This document shows, one piece after another, positions 1-5,754 of a stretch of 5,936 nucleotides of DNA (positions are counted from its first letter, which is position 1; every line of letters starts with the position of its first letter). The position numbers and the translations under genes were made by a program. Location: NCBI GenBank assembly GCA_002429165.1, contig DIYV01000079.1:1-5936 (forward strand). The letters are read 5' to 3'. Source of the DNA: Gallionella sp. UBA6045. GTDB taxonomy: Bacteria > Pseudomonadota > Gammaproteobacteria > Burkholderiales > Gallionellaceae. The notes under the pieces were generated by a model. The model ran no database searches, was not told the DNA's origin, and worked only from the letters and a program-made list of their open reading frames with translations.

Positions 1-62
1 TGGAAGATCTGGATGACGTCCAGGAAGTCTACACAACCGCTGTCATTGAGGAACAGCCCTGA
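1..62 (+). CDS. yebC: YebC/PmpR family DNA-binding regulator, C-terminal end (partial)
   Basis: Only the last 19 complete codons are inside the window, read from position 3 to the TGA at 60-62. They give EDLDDVQEVYTTAVIEEQP, which matches the conserved acidic C-terminus of YebC/PmpR proteins (a D-D-V-Q-x-V-Y-T core). YebC-family proteins are cytoplasmic; some bind DNA as regulators, and members have also been linked to relieving ribosome stalling. The gene lies about 40 nt upstream of ruvC on the same strand, which is the usual proteobacterial arrangement and supports the call. The rest of the gene lies off the left edge, so its integrity cannot be judged. Confidence 0.85.
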   Translation, partial: EDLDDVQEVYTTAVIEEQP

Positions 63-102
63 TTCCCGATGAACTAACAGTGGAAAATATCCGGAATTGG
101 TG

Positions 103-621
103 ATGCGAATTCTTGGAATTGATCCGGGGTTGAGAATAACGGGCTTCGGTGTGCTGGACAAAGTCGGGCAGCAATTGCATTACGTCGGCAGCGGCTGCAT
201 CAAGACGCCGGACGGCGAATTGCCCGAACGATTAAAAGCAATTCTGAATTCCCTGGGAGAAGTGATCGCGCAGCACCAGCCCCATCAAGTCGCGGTGGAA
301 AAAGTGTTCGTCAACGTCAATCCGCAATCCACCCTGTTGCTGGGGCAGGCACGCGGTGCGGCAATCTGCGCGGCGGTGCTGGCAAATCTGCCGGTGGCGG
401 AATATACCGCCCTGCAGGTAAAACAGGCCGTGGTCGGCAACGGGCATGCCAACAAGGAACAGGTGCAGCAAATGGTGCAACGATTGTTGAAGTTGTCCGG
501 CACCCCCAGCCCGGATGCGGCAGACGCGCTGGCCTGCGCAATCTGCCATGCTCATGGCGGGCAAGGCATGGGTGTGTTGTCTACGGCGGGGTACCGCATG
601 AAGAATGGGAGACTGGTTTGA
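103..621 (+). CDS. ruvC: Crossover junction endodeoxyribonuclease RuvC
   Basis: RuvC is the dimeric, metal-dependent endonuclease that cuts Holliday junctions symmetrically in recombinational repair, working with RuvAB in the cytoplasm. The 172-residue product is full length for the family. TTG (97), GTG (100) and ATG (103) lie in tandem at the 5' end; I chose the ATG because it puts the four catalytic acids at D7, E66, D138 and D141 and the wedge phenylalanine at F69, the same numbers as in Escherichia coli RuvC. GGAA at 93-96 sits 6 nt before it. The N-terminus [16 protein letters not shown] is the canonical RNase H-fold strand with the first catalytic aspartate. The stop overlaps the ruvA start by 4 nt (618-621), implying translational coupling. 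Identity is firm; only the choice among the three tandem starts is open. Confidence 0.97.
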   Translation: MRILGIDPGLRITGFGVLDKVGQQLHYVGSGCIKTPDGELPERLKAILNSLGEVIAQHQPHQVAVEKVFVNVNPQSTLLLGQARGAAICAAVLANLPVAEYTALQVKQAVVGNGHANKEQVQQMVQRLLKLSGTPSPDAADALACAICHAHGGQGMGVLSTAGYRMKNGRLV

Positions 622-1199
622 TAGGAAGATTGACAGGGATATTGCTGGAAAAGAATCCACCGCAGATTTTGCTGGATGTGCAGGGCGTGGCTTACGAGCT
701 GGACGTACCGATGAGCACGTTCTATAACCTGCCCGTGCTGCATGAAAAAGTGGTGCTGCACACGCAACTCATCGTGCGCGAGGATGCACATCTGCTGTAT
801 GGATTCCTGAGCAAAGAGGAGCGCCTCGCGTTCCGCCAGTTGCTCAAGATCAGCGGCGTGGGCCCCAAGCTTGCGCTCTCCGTGTTGTCCGGCCTGAGCC
901 TGAATGATCTGGCGGTGGCGGTGGCAAACAAGGAAGCAGGACGGCTCACTAAAATACCCGGTGTCGGCAAGAAAACAGCAGAACGCCTGCTGTTGGAGTT
1001 GCAGGGGAAATTCGTGTCGGCTGGCGCGGACTTTGTTCAAGGCGCGGCCGTTTTTTCATCGGGAAACGACATCATGAATGCCCTGCAGGCATTGGGCTAC
1101 AACGACAAGGAAGCCGACTGGGCAAGCAAACAATTGCCCAGGGATGCCAGCGTGTCGGACGGTATCCGCCAGGCGCTCAAACTGCTGTCGAAGAGCTGA
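618..1199 (+). CDS. ruvA: Holliday junction branch migration complex subunit RuvA
   Basis: RuvA binds the four-way junction as a tetramer and loads the RuvB helicase. The product is 193 residues, slightly shorter than E. coli RuvA. The start is a TTG at 618, fixed by the canonical N-terminus MIGRLTG and by GGGAGA at 607-612, 5 nt upstream. Domain I is an OB-like fold (about 1-63) with the acidic pin residues E55 and D56 at the same numbers as in E. coli. Domain II has two helix-hairpin-helix motifs, [16 protein letters not shown] (about 75-90) and [16 protein letters not shown] (about 110-125). Domain III (about 148-193, with [12 protein letters not shown]) is the RuvB-binding three-helix domain. 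The gene overlaps ruvC by 4 nt. No ruvB follows; the next gene is a peroxiredoxin 66 nt downstream. Confidence 0.97.
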   Translation: MIGRLTGILLEKNPPQILLDVQGVAYELDVPMSTFYNLPVLHEKVVLHTQLIVREDAHLLYGFLSKEERLAFRQLLKISGVGPKLALSVLSGLSLNDLAVAVANKEAGRLTKIPGVGKKTAERLLLELQGKFVSAGADFVQGAAVFSSGNDIMNALQALGYNDKEADWASKQLPRDASVSDGIRQALKLLSKS

Positions 1200-1252
1200 A
1201 GCATCCATAGAACAAACTGCATAAAAGAGTTAAGACCATCCGATAAAAACCG

Positions 1253-1260
1253 AAGGAGGT
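1253..1260 (+). promoter_or_regulatory. Strong ribosome binding site of the peroxiredoxin gene
   Basis: AAGGAGGT is a near-perfect anti-16S match ending 5 nt before the ATG at 1266. It is much stronger than the sites in front of ruvC and ruvA. It fixes the start of the peroxiredoxin and suggests higher translation than the ruv genes, even if all are on one transcript. Confidence 0.85.
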
Positions 1261-1265
1261 TTGCA

Positions 1266-1802
1266 ATGAGACAATTTTTTGCTCTTGGACTTTTGCTCGC
1301 AACTTTTTCAATGCCGGCGTATTCTGCCCTGAATATCGGCACTGTGGCACCGAACTTCGTTACGCAGGCATCCCTGGGCGGCAAGGTGTTCACCTACTCA
1401 CTCGCTGATGCATTGGAGAAAGGTCCGGTGGTGCTTTATTTTTATCCGGCAGCGTTCACCAAGGGTTGCACGATCGAAGCTCACGATTTTGCCGATGCAA
1501 CCGGGAAATACCATGCACTCGGCGCGACCGTGATCGGCGTTTCTCACGACGATATTGAGAAACTGAACCGGTTCTCGGTCAGCGAATGCCGCAGCAAATT
1601 TCCGGTGGCCGCGGATCCCGATCAGCGCATCATGAAATCATACGATGCGATCCTCGCGGCAAAGCCGGAATATGCGAACCGCACATCCTACGTCATCGTT
1701 CCCGGCGGCAAGATCATTTATAGCTACACAGACTTGCAACCGGACAAGCATGTCGAGAATACGCTGGCCGCGCTGCGCAAATGGGCGGCAGAACAAAAAT
1801 AG
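1266..1802 (+). CDS. Exported peroxiredoxin, PrxQ/BCP (AhpC-TSA) type
   Basis: This is a thiol peroxidase of the thioredoxin fold that reduces hydroperoxides with a reactive cysteine. The 178-residue product begins with a signal peptide: a charged start (MRQ), a hydrophobic core (FFALGLLLATF), and a likely cleavage after AYS at residue 20. It should therefore act in the periplasm. The active-site loop is FYPAAFTKGCTIE, with T65 and the peroxidatic C68; R140 in NRTSYVI fits the conserved catalytic arginine. The resolving cysteine found five residues later in many PrxQ proteins is H73 here. The only other cysteine is C108 (SECRSKFP), 40 residues on, which fits the alternative helix-3 position seen in some PrxQ enzymes; otherwise it would be a 1-Cys enzyme. 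The reductant is unknown. The gene sits 66 nt after ruvA on the same strand with no obvious terminator between them, and ends in AAA TAG inside an inverted repeat shared with the convergent gene. Confidence 0.9.
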   Translation: MRQFFALGLLLATFSMPAYSALNIGTVAPNFVTQASLGGKVFTYSLADALEKGPVVLYFYPAAFTKGCTIEAHDFADATGKYHALGATVIGVSHDDIEKLNRFSVSECRSKFPVAADPDQRIMKSYDAILAAKPEYANRTSYVIVPGGKIIYSYTDLQPDKHVENTLAALRKWAAEQK

Positions 1803-1831
1803 CGGAACCTTACGGGTGGACTCAGCTATTT
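1797..1831. terminator. Inverted repeat spanning both convergent stop codons, possible weak bidirectional terminator
   Basis: AAATAGC (1797-1803) and GCTATTT (1825-1831) form a 7-bp stem around a 21-nt loop. An A-run lies on the left flank and a T-rich stretch (TATTTATTCTT) on the right, so either strand would read a stem followed by Us. The stop codon of the peroxiredoxin and that of the gldC-like gene each lie in one arm. The stem is AT-rich and the loop long, so termination would be weak. The repeat could also be a by-product of both genes ending in AAATAG. Confidence 0.35.
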
Positions 1832-2182
1832 ATTCTTGCCCAGAGAATAGAAACTGTTTTTCATGACCAGATTCAGGCGCTCGCCGAATTCCTGGGCAAA
1901 CAGACGCATGGCTTTGGCTGCCTCGACTTCACCGGTGGCGCGTTCAAAAGTGTCGGCCATGGATAAAAGATTCTGGTGATAGAACTGCTTCATCTCGTCC
2001 ACCATCATGTCCTTGGTCCACAGATCGATACGCAGTGTGTTTTTTTCTTCCGTGTCCCAAAGCGCGATCATCACCGCTTTGCTGCTGCTTTCCTTGTTCT
2101 CATCGGAGGCGCTCCAGTCGATCTTTTGCGGCATCTTGTTGTCATCGAGGGTAACAGTAAATTTTATTTCGGATTGTTTCAT
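1826..2182 (-). CDS. gldC: GldC-family protein (gliding motility-associated GldC homologue)
   Basis: The 118-residue product matches the GldC family, first described with GldB in Flavobacterium johnsoniae gliding. Hallmarks are the N-terminal MKQSEIKFTVTLDDNKMPQKI with IDWSASDE (residues 1-28), the block LWDTEEKNTLRIDLWTKDMM (41-60) followed by VDEMKQFYHQ, and SMADTFERAT (74-83). It has no signal peptide, no membrane span and no cysteine, so it should be a small soluble cytoplasmic protein. The start is the ATG at 2182, with AGGT about 13 nt upstream as a weak ribosome binding site. It is convergent with the peroxiredoxin (23 nt between stops) and lies 111 nt downstream of the diguanylate cyclase on the same strand. 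No other gliding gene is in the window, so a gliding role in this organism is not implied; the biochemical function is unknown. Confidence 0.8.
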   Translation of the reverse strand: MKQSEIKFTVTLDDNKMPQKIDWSASDENKESSSKAVMIALWDTEEKNTLRIDLWTKDMMVDEMKQFYHQNLLSMADTFERATGEVEAAKAMRLFAQEFGERLNLVMKNSFYSLGKNK

Positions 2183-2293
2183 TGCAGAATGGCACCTGTA
2201 AAATCCCGGCTGGGGGATATGTGACTGTTAAAAAATGGATGGCAAATCAATACGCGTCCGTTGCGACTTCTTGCGGCGGCACGGGTCTTGAAT

Positions 2294-3817
2294 TCACTGG
2301 CTGATCTCCTGCATCCCCGGCTGGTATATTTTAACGTTGTTCCGGCCATTTTTCTTGGCGTGATACATGGCGATGTCGGCGCTTTTGACCAGCAGCTTTT
2401 CATCGCTGCCATGTTGCGGGTAGACGGCAACGCCTATACTCGAGCCAATTTGCAGGGTGTGCCCGGCCAGTTCAAATGGCTGGTTCAGGGAAAGGCGTAT
2501 TTTCTCCCCGACCTTGCTGGCATCCTGCGCCGTTTCGATGGCCGGCAGCAATATCACGAATTCGTCGCCGCCTATTCGCGCGGCCGTGTCAGAATCGCGC
2601 AAGCAATCCTGGATGCGCACCGCAACTTCCTTCAGCAGCAGATCGCCCACGCCGTGACCGTATGTGTCATTGACCGGCTTGAACTTGTCCAGGTCGATGA
2701 ACATCAGCGCCAGATGCGTTTTGTTGCGCTGTGCGCCGGCGATAGCCTGGTGAAGACGGTCGTCAAACAGTGCCCGGTTGGGCAGGTGGGTGAGCGCATC
2801 GTACTGCGCCATGTGCTGCATGTGCTCCTCTATATCCTTGCGCTCGGTGATATCGGTGGAGATGCCGCACAACGCATGGATGCTGCCGTCCTCGCGCTGC
2901 AGCGGAAGCCTGACCGACAGAAAAACCTCGGCCACGCCGGTAAGAATATTGAAGCTGGTCTCTTCGGTCTGAATCGTCTCTCCTTTCTGCAAAACCCGCA
3001 AATCATCCTTGCGCATATTGTCGGCAGTATCGGCATCGAAGAATTTGTGGTCGTCATAGCCAACGATCTCTTCCATTGGCGCATCGAAGCGCTCGCGCAA
3101 CGGCCGGTTGGCGAACAGGTAACGGCCTTGGGTATCTTTCGTATAGATGTAAGCGGGGACGTTTTCCAGAATATCGGATAGCAGTTTCCCGCTGTCCTTA
3201 AGCGCCTGATCGGCATGACTGCGGCCCAGCGCGACTTCCGCCAGGTTGGCGGTTTGCTCGATCAGGCGGATTTCTTCATGGGTCGGCCGGTGCGCCTGAT
3301 GATGATAAATTGCGAAAGTGCCAAACACTTTTCCGGAAGCCGAGCAGATCGGTTCCGACCAGCACGCGCCCAGCCCTGCCCTGCCGGCGAGTTCTTTATA
3401 GGGTGCCCAGTAAGGATGGGTCTGAACGTCTTCAACGACGACACGCTGGCCGGTAAAGGCTGCCGTGCCGCAGGAACCGGCACCGATGCCGATCTCGATT
3501 CCGTCGATCGCGTCATTGTAGATATCGGGCAGACTGGGTGCTGCATCGGTATAAAGGTGTTTGCCATCAATGCCGATCAGCATGATGCTGCAAAGCATGT
3601 CCGGCTGCTCCTGCTCCACACCGCGCACGATTGCTTCCAGAATGGCGGTGAGCGATGCGCCATGGGCCAGCAATTCCAGCACATGATTGCGGGTCTGTTC
3701 GCGTCGCTCCGACTGCTCCCTGTCGGAGATATCGCGGGCAAGCCTGCGTTTGATGAGTATGATGTAAAAAACGGCAGCCATCATGCCACCGCCCAGAAAC
3801 AGGGAGAACACTAGCAC
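2294..3817 (-). CDS. Membrane-anchored diguanylate cyclase with GAF and PAS sensor domains
   Basis: This enzyme should make cyclic di-GMP from two GTP. From the GTG at 3817 the product is 507 residues: one membrane span (about 2-22, LVFSLFLGGGMMAAVFYIIL) followed by basic KRRLAR; a GAF domain (about 45-197, with GAGSCGTAAFTGQRVVVEDV); a PAS domain with its PAC tail (about 210-328, ending GISTDITERKDIEE); and a GGDEF domain (about 335-500). The active-site signature GGDEF is at 416-420, with metal-binding D375 in FIDLDKFK. The inhibitory I-site RDSD (407-410) stands five residues before it, so product inhibition is likely. There is no EAL or HD-GYP domain. I chose GTG 3817 because AGGAGG ends 8 nt before it; the frame stays open to a TTG at 3886 that lacks a ribosome binding site. 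The N-terminus looks truncated or frameshifted, since a second hydrophobic segment lies in another frame just upstream. Confidence 0.9.
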   Translation of the reverse strand: MLVFSLFLGGGMMAAVFYIILIKRRLARDISDREQSERREQTRNHVLELLAHGASLTAILEAIVRGVEQEQPDMLCSIMLIGIDGKHLYTDAAPSLPDIYNDAIDGIEIGIGAGSCGTAAFTGQRVVVEDVQTHPYWAPYKELAGRAGLGACWSEPICSASGKVFGTFAIYHHQAHRPTHEEIRLIEQTANLAEVALGRSHADQALKDSGKLLSDILENVPAYIYTKDTQGRYLFANRPLRERFDAPMEEIVGYDDHKFFDADTADNMRKDDLRVLQKGETIQTEETSFNILTGVAEVFLSVRLPLQREDGSIHALCGISTDITERKDIEEHMQHMAQYDALTHLPNRALFDDRLHQAIAGAQRNKTHLALMFIDLDKFKPVNDTYGHGVGDLLLKEVAVRIQDCLRDSDTAARIGGDEFVILLPAIETAQDASKVGEKIRLSLNQPFELAGHTLQIGSSIGVAVYPQHGSDEKLLVKSADIAMYHAKKNGRNNVKIYQPGMQEISQ

Positions 3818-3912
3818 TGCCTTGTCCTCCTGCAGTTCCCGGCGGTTGGGATGCAGTCCATCAGTGCAACAGGCAATAGCACCCAAACCGGGAAGCGATT
3901 AACGAATGGCAT
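3811..3912 (-). pseudogene. Out-of-frame hydrophobic N-terminus, probably the original 5' end of the diguanylate cyclase gene
   Basis: An ATG at 3912 opens a 33-codon frame, ending in TAG at 3811-3813, that overlaps the start of the cyclase gene in a different frame. It begins MPFVNRFPVWVLLPVALM, a typical cytoplasm-to-membrane first span, then loses protein-like character. The cyclase frame, if extended upstream, passes through NRRELQEDKA just before its own membrane span, which reads like a periplasmic-to-membrane junction. Joined by a one-base shift or after loss of an internal segment, the two would give a normal two-span sensor. No ribosome binding site precedes the ATG. It could also be a chance frame; this is inference. 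Confidence 0.4.
3826..3831 (-). promoter_or_regulatory. Ribosome binding site deciding the diguanylate cyclase start
   Basis: On the minus strand AGGAGG lies 8 nt before GTG 3817, which opens the cyclase just at its membrane span. It is the only good site near the gene's 5' end. If the protein really begins further upstream, the match would be fortuitous, arising from codons for Leu-Gln-Glu-Asp. Confidence 0.55.
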
Positions 3913-3937
3913 AGTGTGGTGCGGATTTGGCGACTTG

Positions 3938-3961
3938 GGTAGCACGGATTTTCATGCTACC
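3938..3961. repeat. 7-bp inverted repeat between tpm and the diguanylate cyclase gene
   Basis: GGTAGCA (3938-3944) and TGCTACC (3955-3961) are perfect complements around a 10-nt spacer. The element lies about 70 nt after the tpm stop and about 25 nt before the upstream ATG of the cyclase region, both read on the minus strand. No T-run follows it on that strand, so it is not a classical terminator. It could be a dyad operator or an mRNA hairpin ahead of the cyclase. A T6 run on the minus strand at about 3978-3983 lies closer to tpm but lacks a clear stem. Confidence 0.45.
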
Positions 3962-4029
3962 ACAGGATCGTGATTCCAGAAAAAACTGCGCTAACACGTG
4001 CGATTGAACGGGCAGCGACTCTATTCAAG

Positions 4030-4701
4030 CTAGCGCAATGTCAGCAGAAAGATGTTTTCCACCATTCGGGTCAAGCCGCGCTGCTGGAAGCGCGGGTTGT
4101 GTGCCAGCACATCCAGTTGCGCCAGCAGGCACACCTTGGCGTGCTCGCGGTAGAAGGCTTCCACTTCACTTGCGGAAACCGAAAATGGCGGGCCCTGCAT
4201 TTCCGTCTGGGGATATTCCAGAGTAATAAGCAGGATTTGTGTGGTCGGCGGCAGGATGATGACCAGATGCCGGACATAACGTTCACGCATTTCCGGCGGC
4301 AGCGCAATCAATGATGCGCGGTCGTACACCGCAATCACTTTTTCCAGGTAAGCCTTGCCCAGATCGAAAAAATCACCGCACAGGATGCGGACATCATCCG
4401 CCTCACACTGCTCGAATTTTCCGCCAGCGACCTGTTGCTGGCTGGCGTGCTGCGGGGTATAGCCGTTTTCCCTGAAGAACGCCTGAACCGCGATGGCGCT
4501 CAGTTCCACTCCCAGAACCCGGTGTCCCTGATCGCGCAGCCATAACATGTCGCGGCTTTTGCCGCACAGCGGCACGAACACCTCGCTGTCGCGGGCAAGC
4601 TGCAACTCTTGCCAATATTGGCGCAAATACGGGTTGAAATCATCCTGATGAAAACCGGTTTGTTCACGTTTCCAACGCTCCAGCCAAAATTCTTTTTTCA
4701 A
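4030..4701 (-). CDS. tpm: Thiopurine S-methyltransferase (TPMT family)
   Basis: This SAM-dependent methyltransferase of the TPMT family is cytosolic; bacterial members methylate thiopurines and are linked to selenium and tellurium methylation and tolerance. The 223-residue product is the usual bacterial length. It begins MKKEFWLERW and TGFHQDDFNP, the family's N-terminal signature. The SAM site is VFVPLCGKSRDMLWL (41-55), followed by GVELSAIAV (64-72), GDFFDL (109-114), the conserved YDRASLIALP (126-135) and PPFSV (171-175). The start is a TTG at 4701: the codon just before it in frame is a TAA stop, and the family N-terminus begins exactly there, so no upstream start is possible. I see no good ribosome binding site, which suggests weak translation. 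The gene stands alone between 147 nt of empty sequence upstream and about 117-210 nt downstream. Confidence 0.93.
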   Translation of the reverse strand: MKKEFWLERWKREQTGFHQDDFNPYLRQYWQELQLARDSEVFVPLCGKSRDMLWLRDQGHRVLGVELSAIAVQAFFRENGYTPQHASQQQVAGGKFEQCEADDVRILCGDFFDLGKAYLEKVIAVYDRASLIALPPEMRERYVRHLVIILPPTTQILLITLEYPQTEMQGPPFSVSASEVEAFYREHAKVCLLAQLDVLAHNPRFQQRGLTRMVENIFLLTLR

Positions 4702-4848
4702 TTATTTGACATCTTTGCTTCTATACCGTGCAGAGTCATTCAAAAGAGGGTGTGTCGCGGTGCCCGAAGGACTCCGCAAACAGTCTTGAGCAAGTCAGCC
4801 AGTTGGGCCACAGACCCGGCAGCTGTCTCGGCGAATGACAACGACCGG
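4702..4848. other. Intergenic stretch upstream of tpm, no gene recognised
   Basis: This stretch holds the tpm leader. On the minus strand TATAGA occurs about 20 nt before the tpm start, but I find no matching -35 hexamer at normal spacing. A minus-strand frame ending in TGA near 4743 encodes an Ala-rich helix-like run (ETAAGSVAQLADLLKTV) without a start signal or ribosome binding site; it may be chance or a decayed C-terminus. No terminator with a U-tract was seen. Confidence 0.3.
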
Positions 4849-4935
4849 TCAATGAGCCAGGAATATAAACCAGATCAGGCCGCTGACAACCAGAAATACC
4901 GTGACGAAAATTATTAATTTTTGCAAAATATCCAT
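4849..4935 (-). CDS. 28-residue single-span membrane peptide, hypothetical
   Basis: An ATG at 4935 opens a 28-codon frame ending in TGA at 4849-4851. AGGAG lies 5 nt before the ATG, as good a site as any in the window. The peptide has a short polar start (MDILQK), then an almost unbroken hydrophobic run (LIIFVTVFLVVSGLIWFIFL) and a short AH end. This is a typical bitopic small membrane protein, probably with its N-terminus in the cytoplasm. It starts 74 nt after the SDR stop on the same strand and may be its distal cistron. I do not recognise a family. Small membrane peptides often act as accessory subunits or regulators of larger membrane complexes, but nothing here names a partner. The spacing of the ribosome binding site and the single clean span are the main arguments that it is real. 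Confidence 0.65.
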   Translation of the reverse strand: MDILQKLIIFVTVFLVVSGLIWFIFLAH

Positions 4936-4940
4936 ATGTA

Positions 4941-4945
4941 CTCCT
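4941..4945 (-). promoter_or_regulatory. Ribosome binding site of the 28-residue membrane peptide
   Basis: On the minus strand AGGAG stands 5 nt before the ATG at 4935. This spacing and match support translation of a gene too short for routine gene callers. Confidence 0.6.
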
Positions 4946-5009
4946 GGCTGGTCTGTTGTAAATCGAAATGTGAAAGTGACATCTGTATATTTCCGCAGTT
5001 CAGCCATGG

Positions 5010-5708
5010 CTACCATGGAATGGCCTGGCCATCATATCCGAAAAATTTCCCGGAGTCGGCCGGCGAAAGTCCGCTTATCACTTGCCGTATGCCGGATACG
5101 CTTTGCTCGGCGGAGATCATTGCGTTCGGCCCGCCCATATCCGTTTTCACCCAGCCGGGATGGAATACCACAGCAATGATGCCGAGCGGCTTCAGGTCGA
5201 TTGCCATGCTTTTCACGACCATGTTGACCGCCGCTTTGCTGGAACGGTAAAGGTAACTGCCGCCCCCGCTGTTGTCCGCAATGCTGCCCATTTTGCTGGT
5301 GATGGTCACGATGGTCTTTTGCCTGCCGCGGGCGATTTGCGCGGCGAATGTCTCGGCCATCTTGAGCGGCGCCATGGTATTGATACGGAAGGCCTGTATC
5401 CATTCAGCATAATCGGTATGGCCAAACCCGCTTTTATCGGAATCCGGATAGATGCCTGCGTTGTTGATCAGCAGGTCTATCGATTCATCGGCCAGAATCT
5501 GCCCCAGCCGATCGATCTCTACATGATCGGCGACATCGAGCGCATGAACTTTTATCAGTTCTGGATTTCCGGCGGCGAGTTTGTTGAGCGCATCCGATTT
5601 TTCAGGATAGCGGCTGCAAGCCAGAACACGCCAGCCCTCTGCGGCATATTGCCGGCAAAACTCCAGCCCGATTCCACGGCTGGCGCCGGTGATCAATGCG
5701 GTTTTCAC
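5010..5708 (-). CDS. Short-chain dehydrogenase/reductase (SDR), C-factor-like
   Basis: This is an NAD(P)-dependent oxidoreductase of the classical SDR family, 232 residues, cytoplasmic. The cofactor motif TGASRGIG is at 7-14, NNAG at 82-85 and the structural Asn at N110 (RINTMAP). The catalytic pair Y154-x-x-x-K158 lies in YRSSKAA, with S142 (or S138) as the serine in ITSKMGSIADN. The PGWVKTDMGG segment (185-193) closes the active site. The GSIADN...YRSSKAA pattern resembles the CsgA/C-factor-like subgroup; the substrate cannot be told. The start is a GTG at 5708, with GGAGGA 5 nt upstream and the family N-terminus MKTALITGASRG right after it. It lies 46 nt downstream of the predicted methyltransferase on the same strand, so they probably form an operon, perhaps including the small membrane peptide that follows. 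Confidence 0.93.
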   Translation of the reverse strand: MKTALITGASRGIGLEFCRQYAAEGWRVLACSRYPEKSDALNKLAAGNPELIKVHALDVADHVEIDRLGQILADESIDLLINNAGIYPDSDKSGFGHTDYAEWIQAFRINTMAPLKMAETFAAQIARGRQKTIVTITSKMGSIADNSGGGSYLYRSSKAAVNMVVKSMAIDLKPLGIIAVVFHPGWVKTDMGGPNAMISAEQSVSGIRQVISGLSPADSGKFFGYDGQAIPW

Positions 5709-5713
5709 TGTGG

Positions 5714-5719
5714 TCCTCC
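5714..5719 (-). promoter_or_regulatory. Ribosome binding site deciding the GTG start of the SDR gene
   Basis: On the minus strand GGAGGA stands 5 nt before the GTG at 5708. It supports this non-ATG start, which is also where the Rossmann-fold N-terminus begins. Confidence 0.8.
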
Positions 5720-5754
5720 GTTGTTGTTTCCGATTTCAGACATTACCCGCACTC

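Noticed and set aside
552..1040. Minus-strand open frame opposite ruvA
   Set aside because: It is a shadow of ruvC/ruvA, both of which carry all their family residues.
2183..2293. TTGCCA and CATATC at 18-nt spacing as a promoter for the gldC-like gene
   Set aside because: The -10 match is only three of six, so I cannot support it as a feature.
2261..3181. Long plus-strand open frame (306 codons) antisense to the diguanylate cyclase
   Set aside because: It is the complement of a clear GAF-PAS-GGDEF gene, has no recognisable domain, and arises from codon bias on the other strand.
3215..3814. Plus-strand open frame opposite the GAF and membrane part of the cyclase
   Set aside because: It is antisense to a domain-bearing frame, with no motif and no convincing start.
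3884..3886. TTG at 3886 as the cyclase start (530 residues)
   Set aside because: There is no ribosome binding site before it and the extra residues (MGAIACCTDGLHP) look non-coding; GTG 3817 has a good site. It is not fully excluded.
4843..4850. 8-bp palindrome GACCGGTC at the end of the small peptide gene
   Set aside because: Short palindromes of this size occur by chance, and there is no partner site or hairpin loop.
5003..5017. Two CCATGG boxes close together at the SDR stop codon
   Set aside because: They largely encode the C-terminal Pro-Trp and the adjacent sequence; there is no wider repeat or terminator structure.
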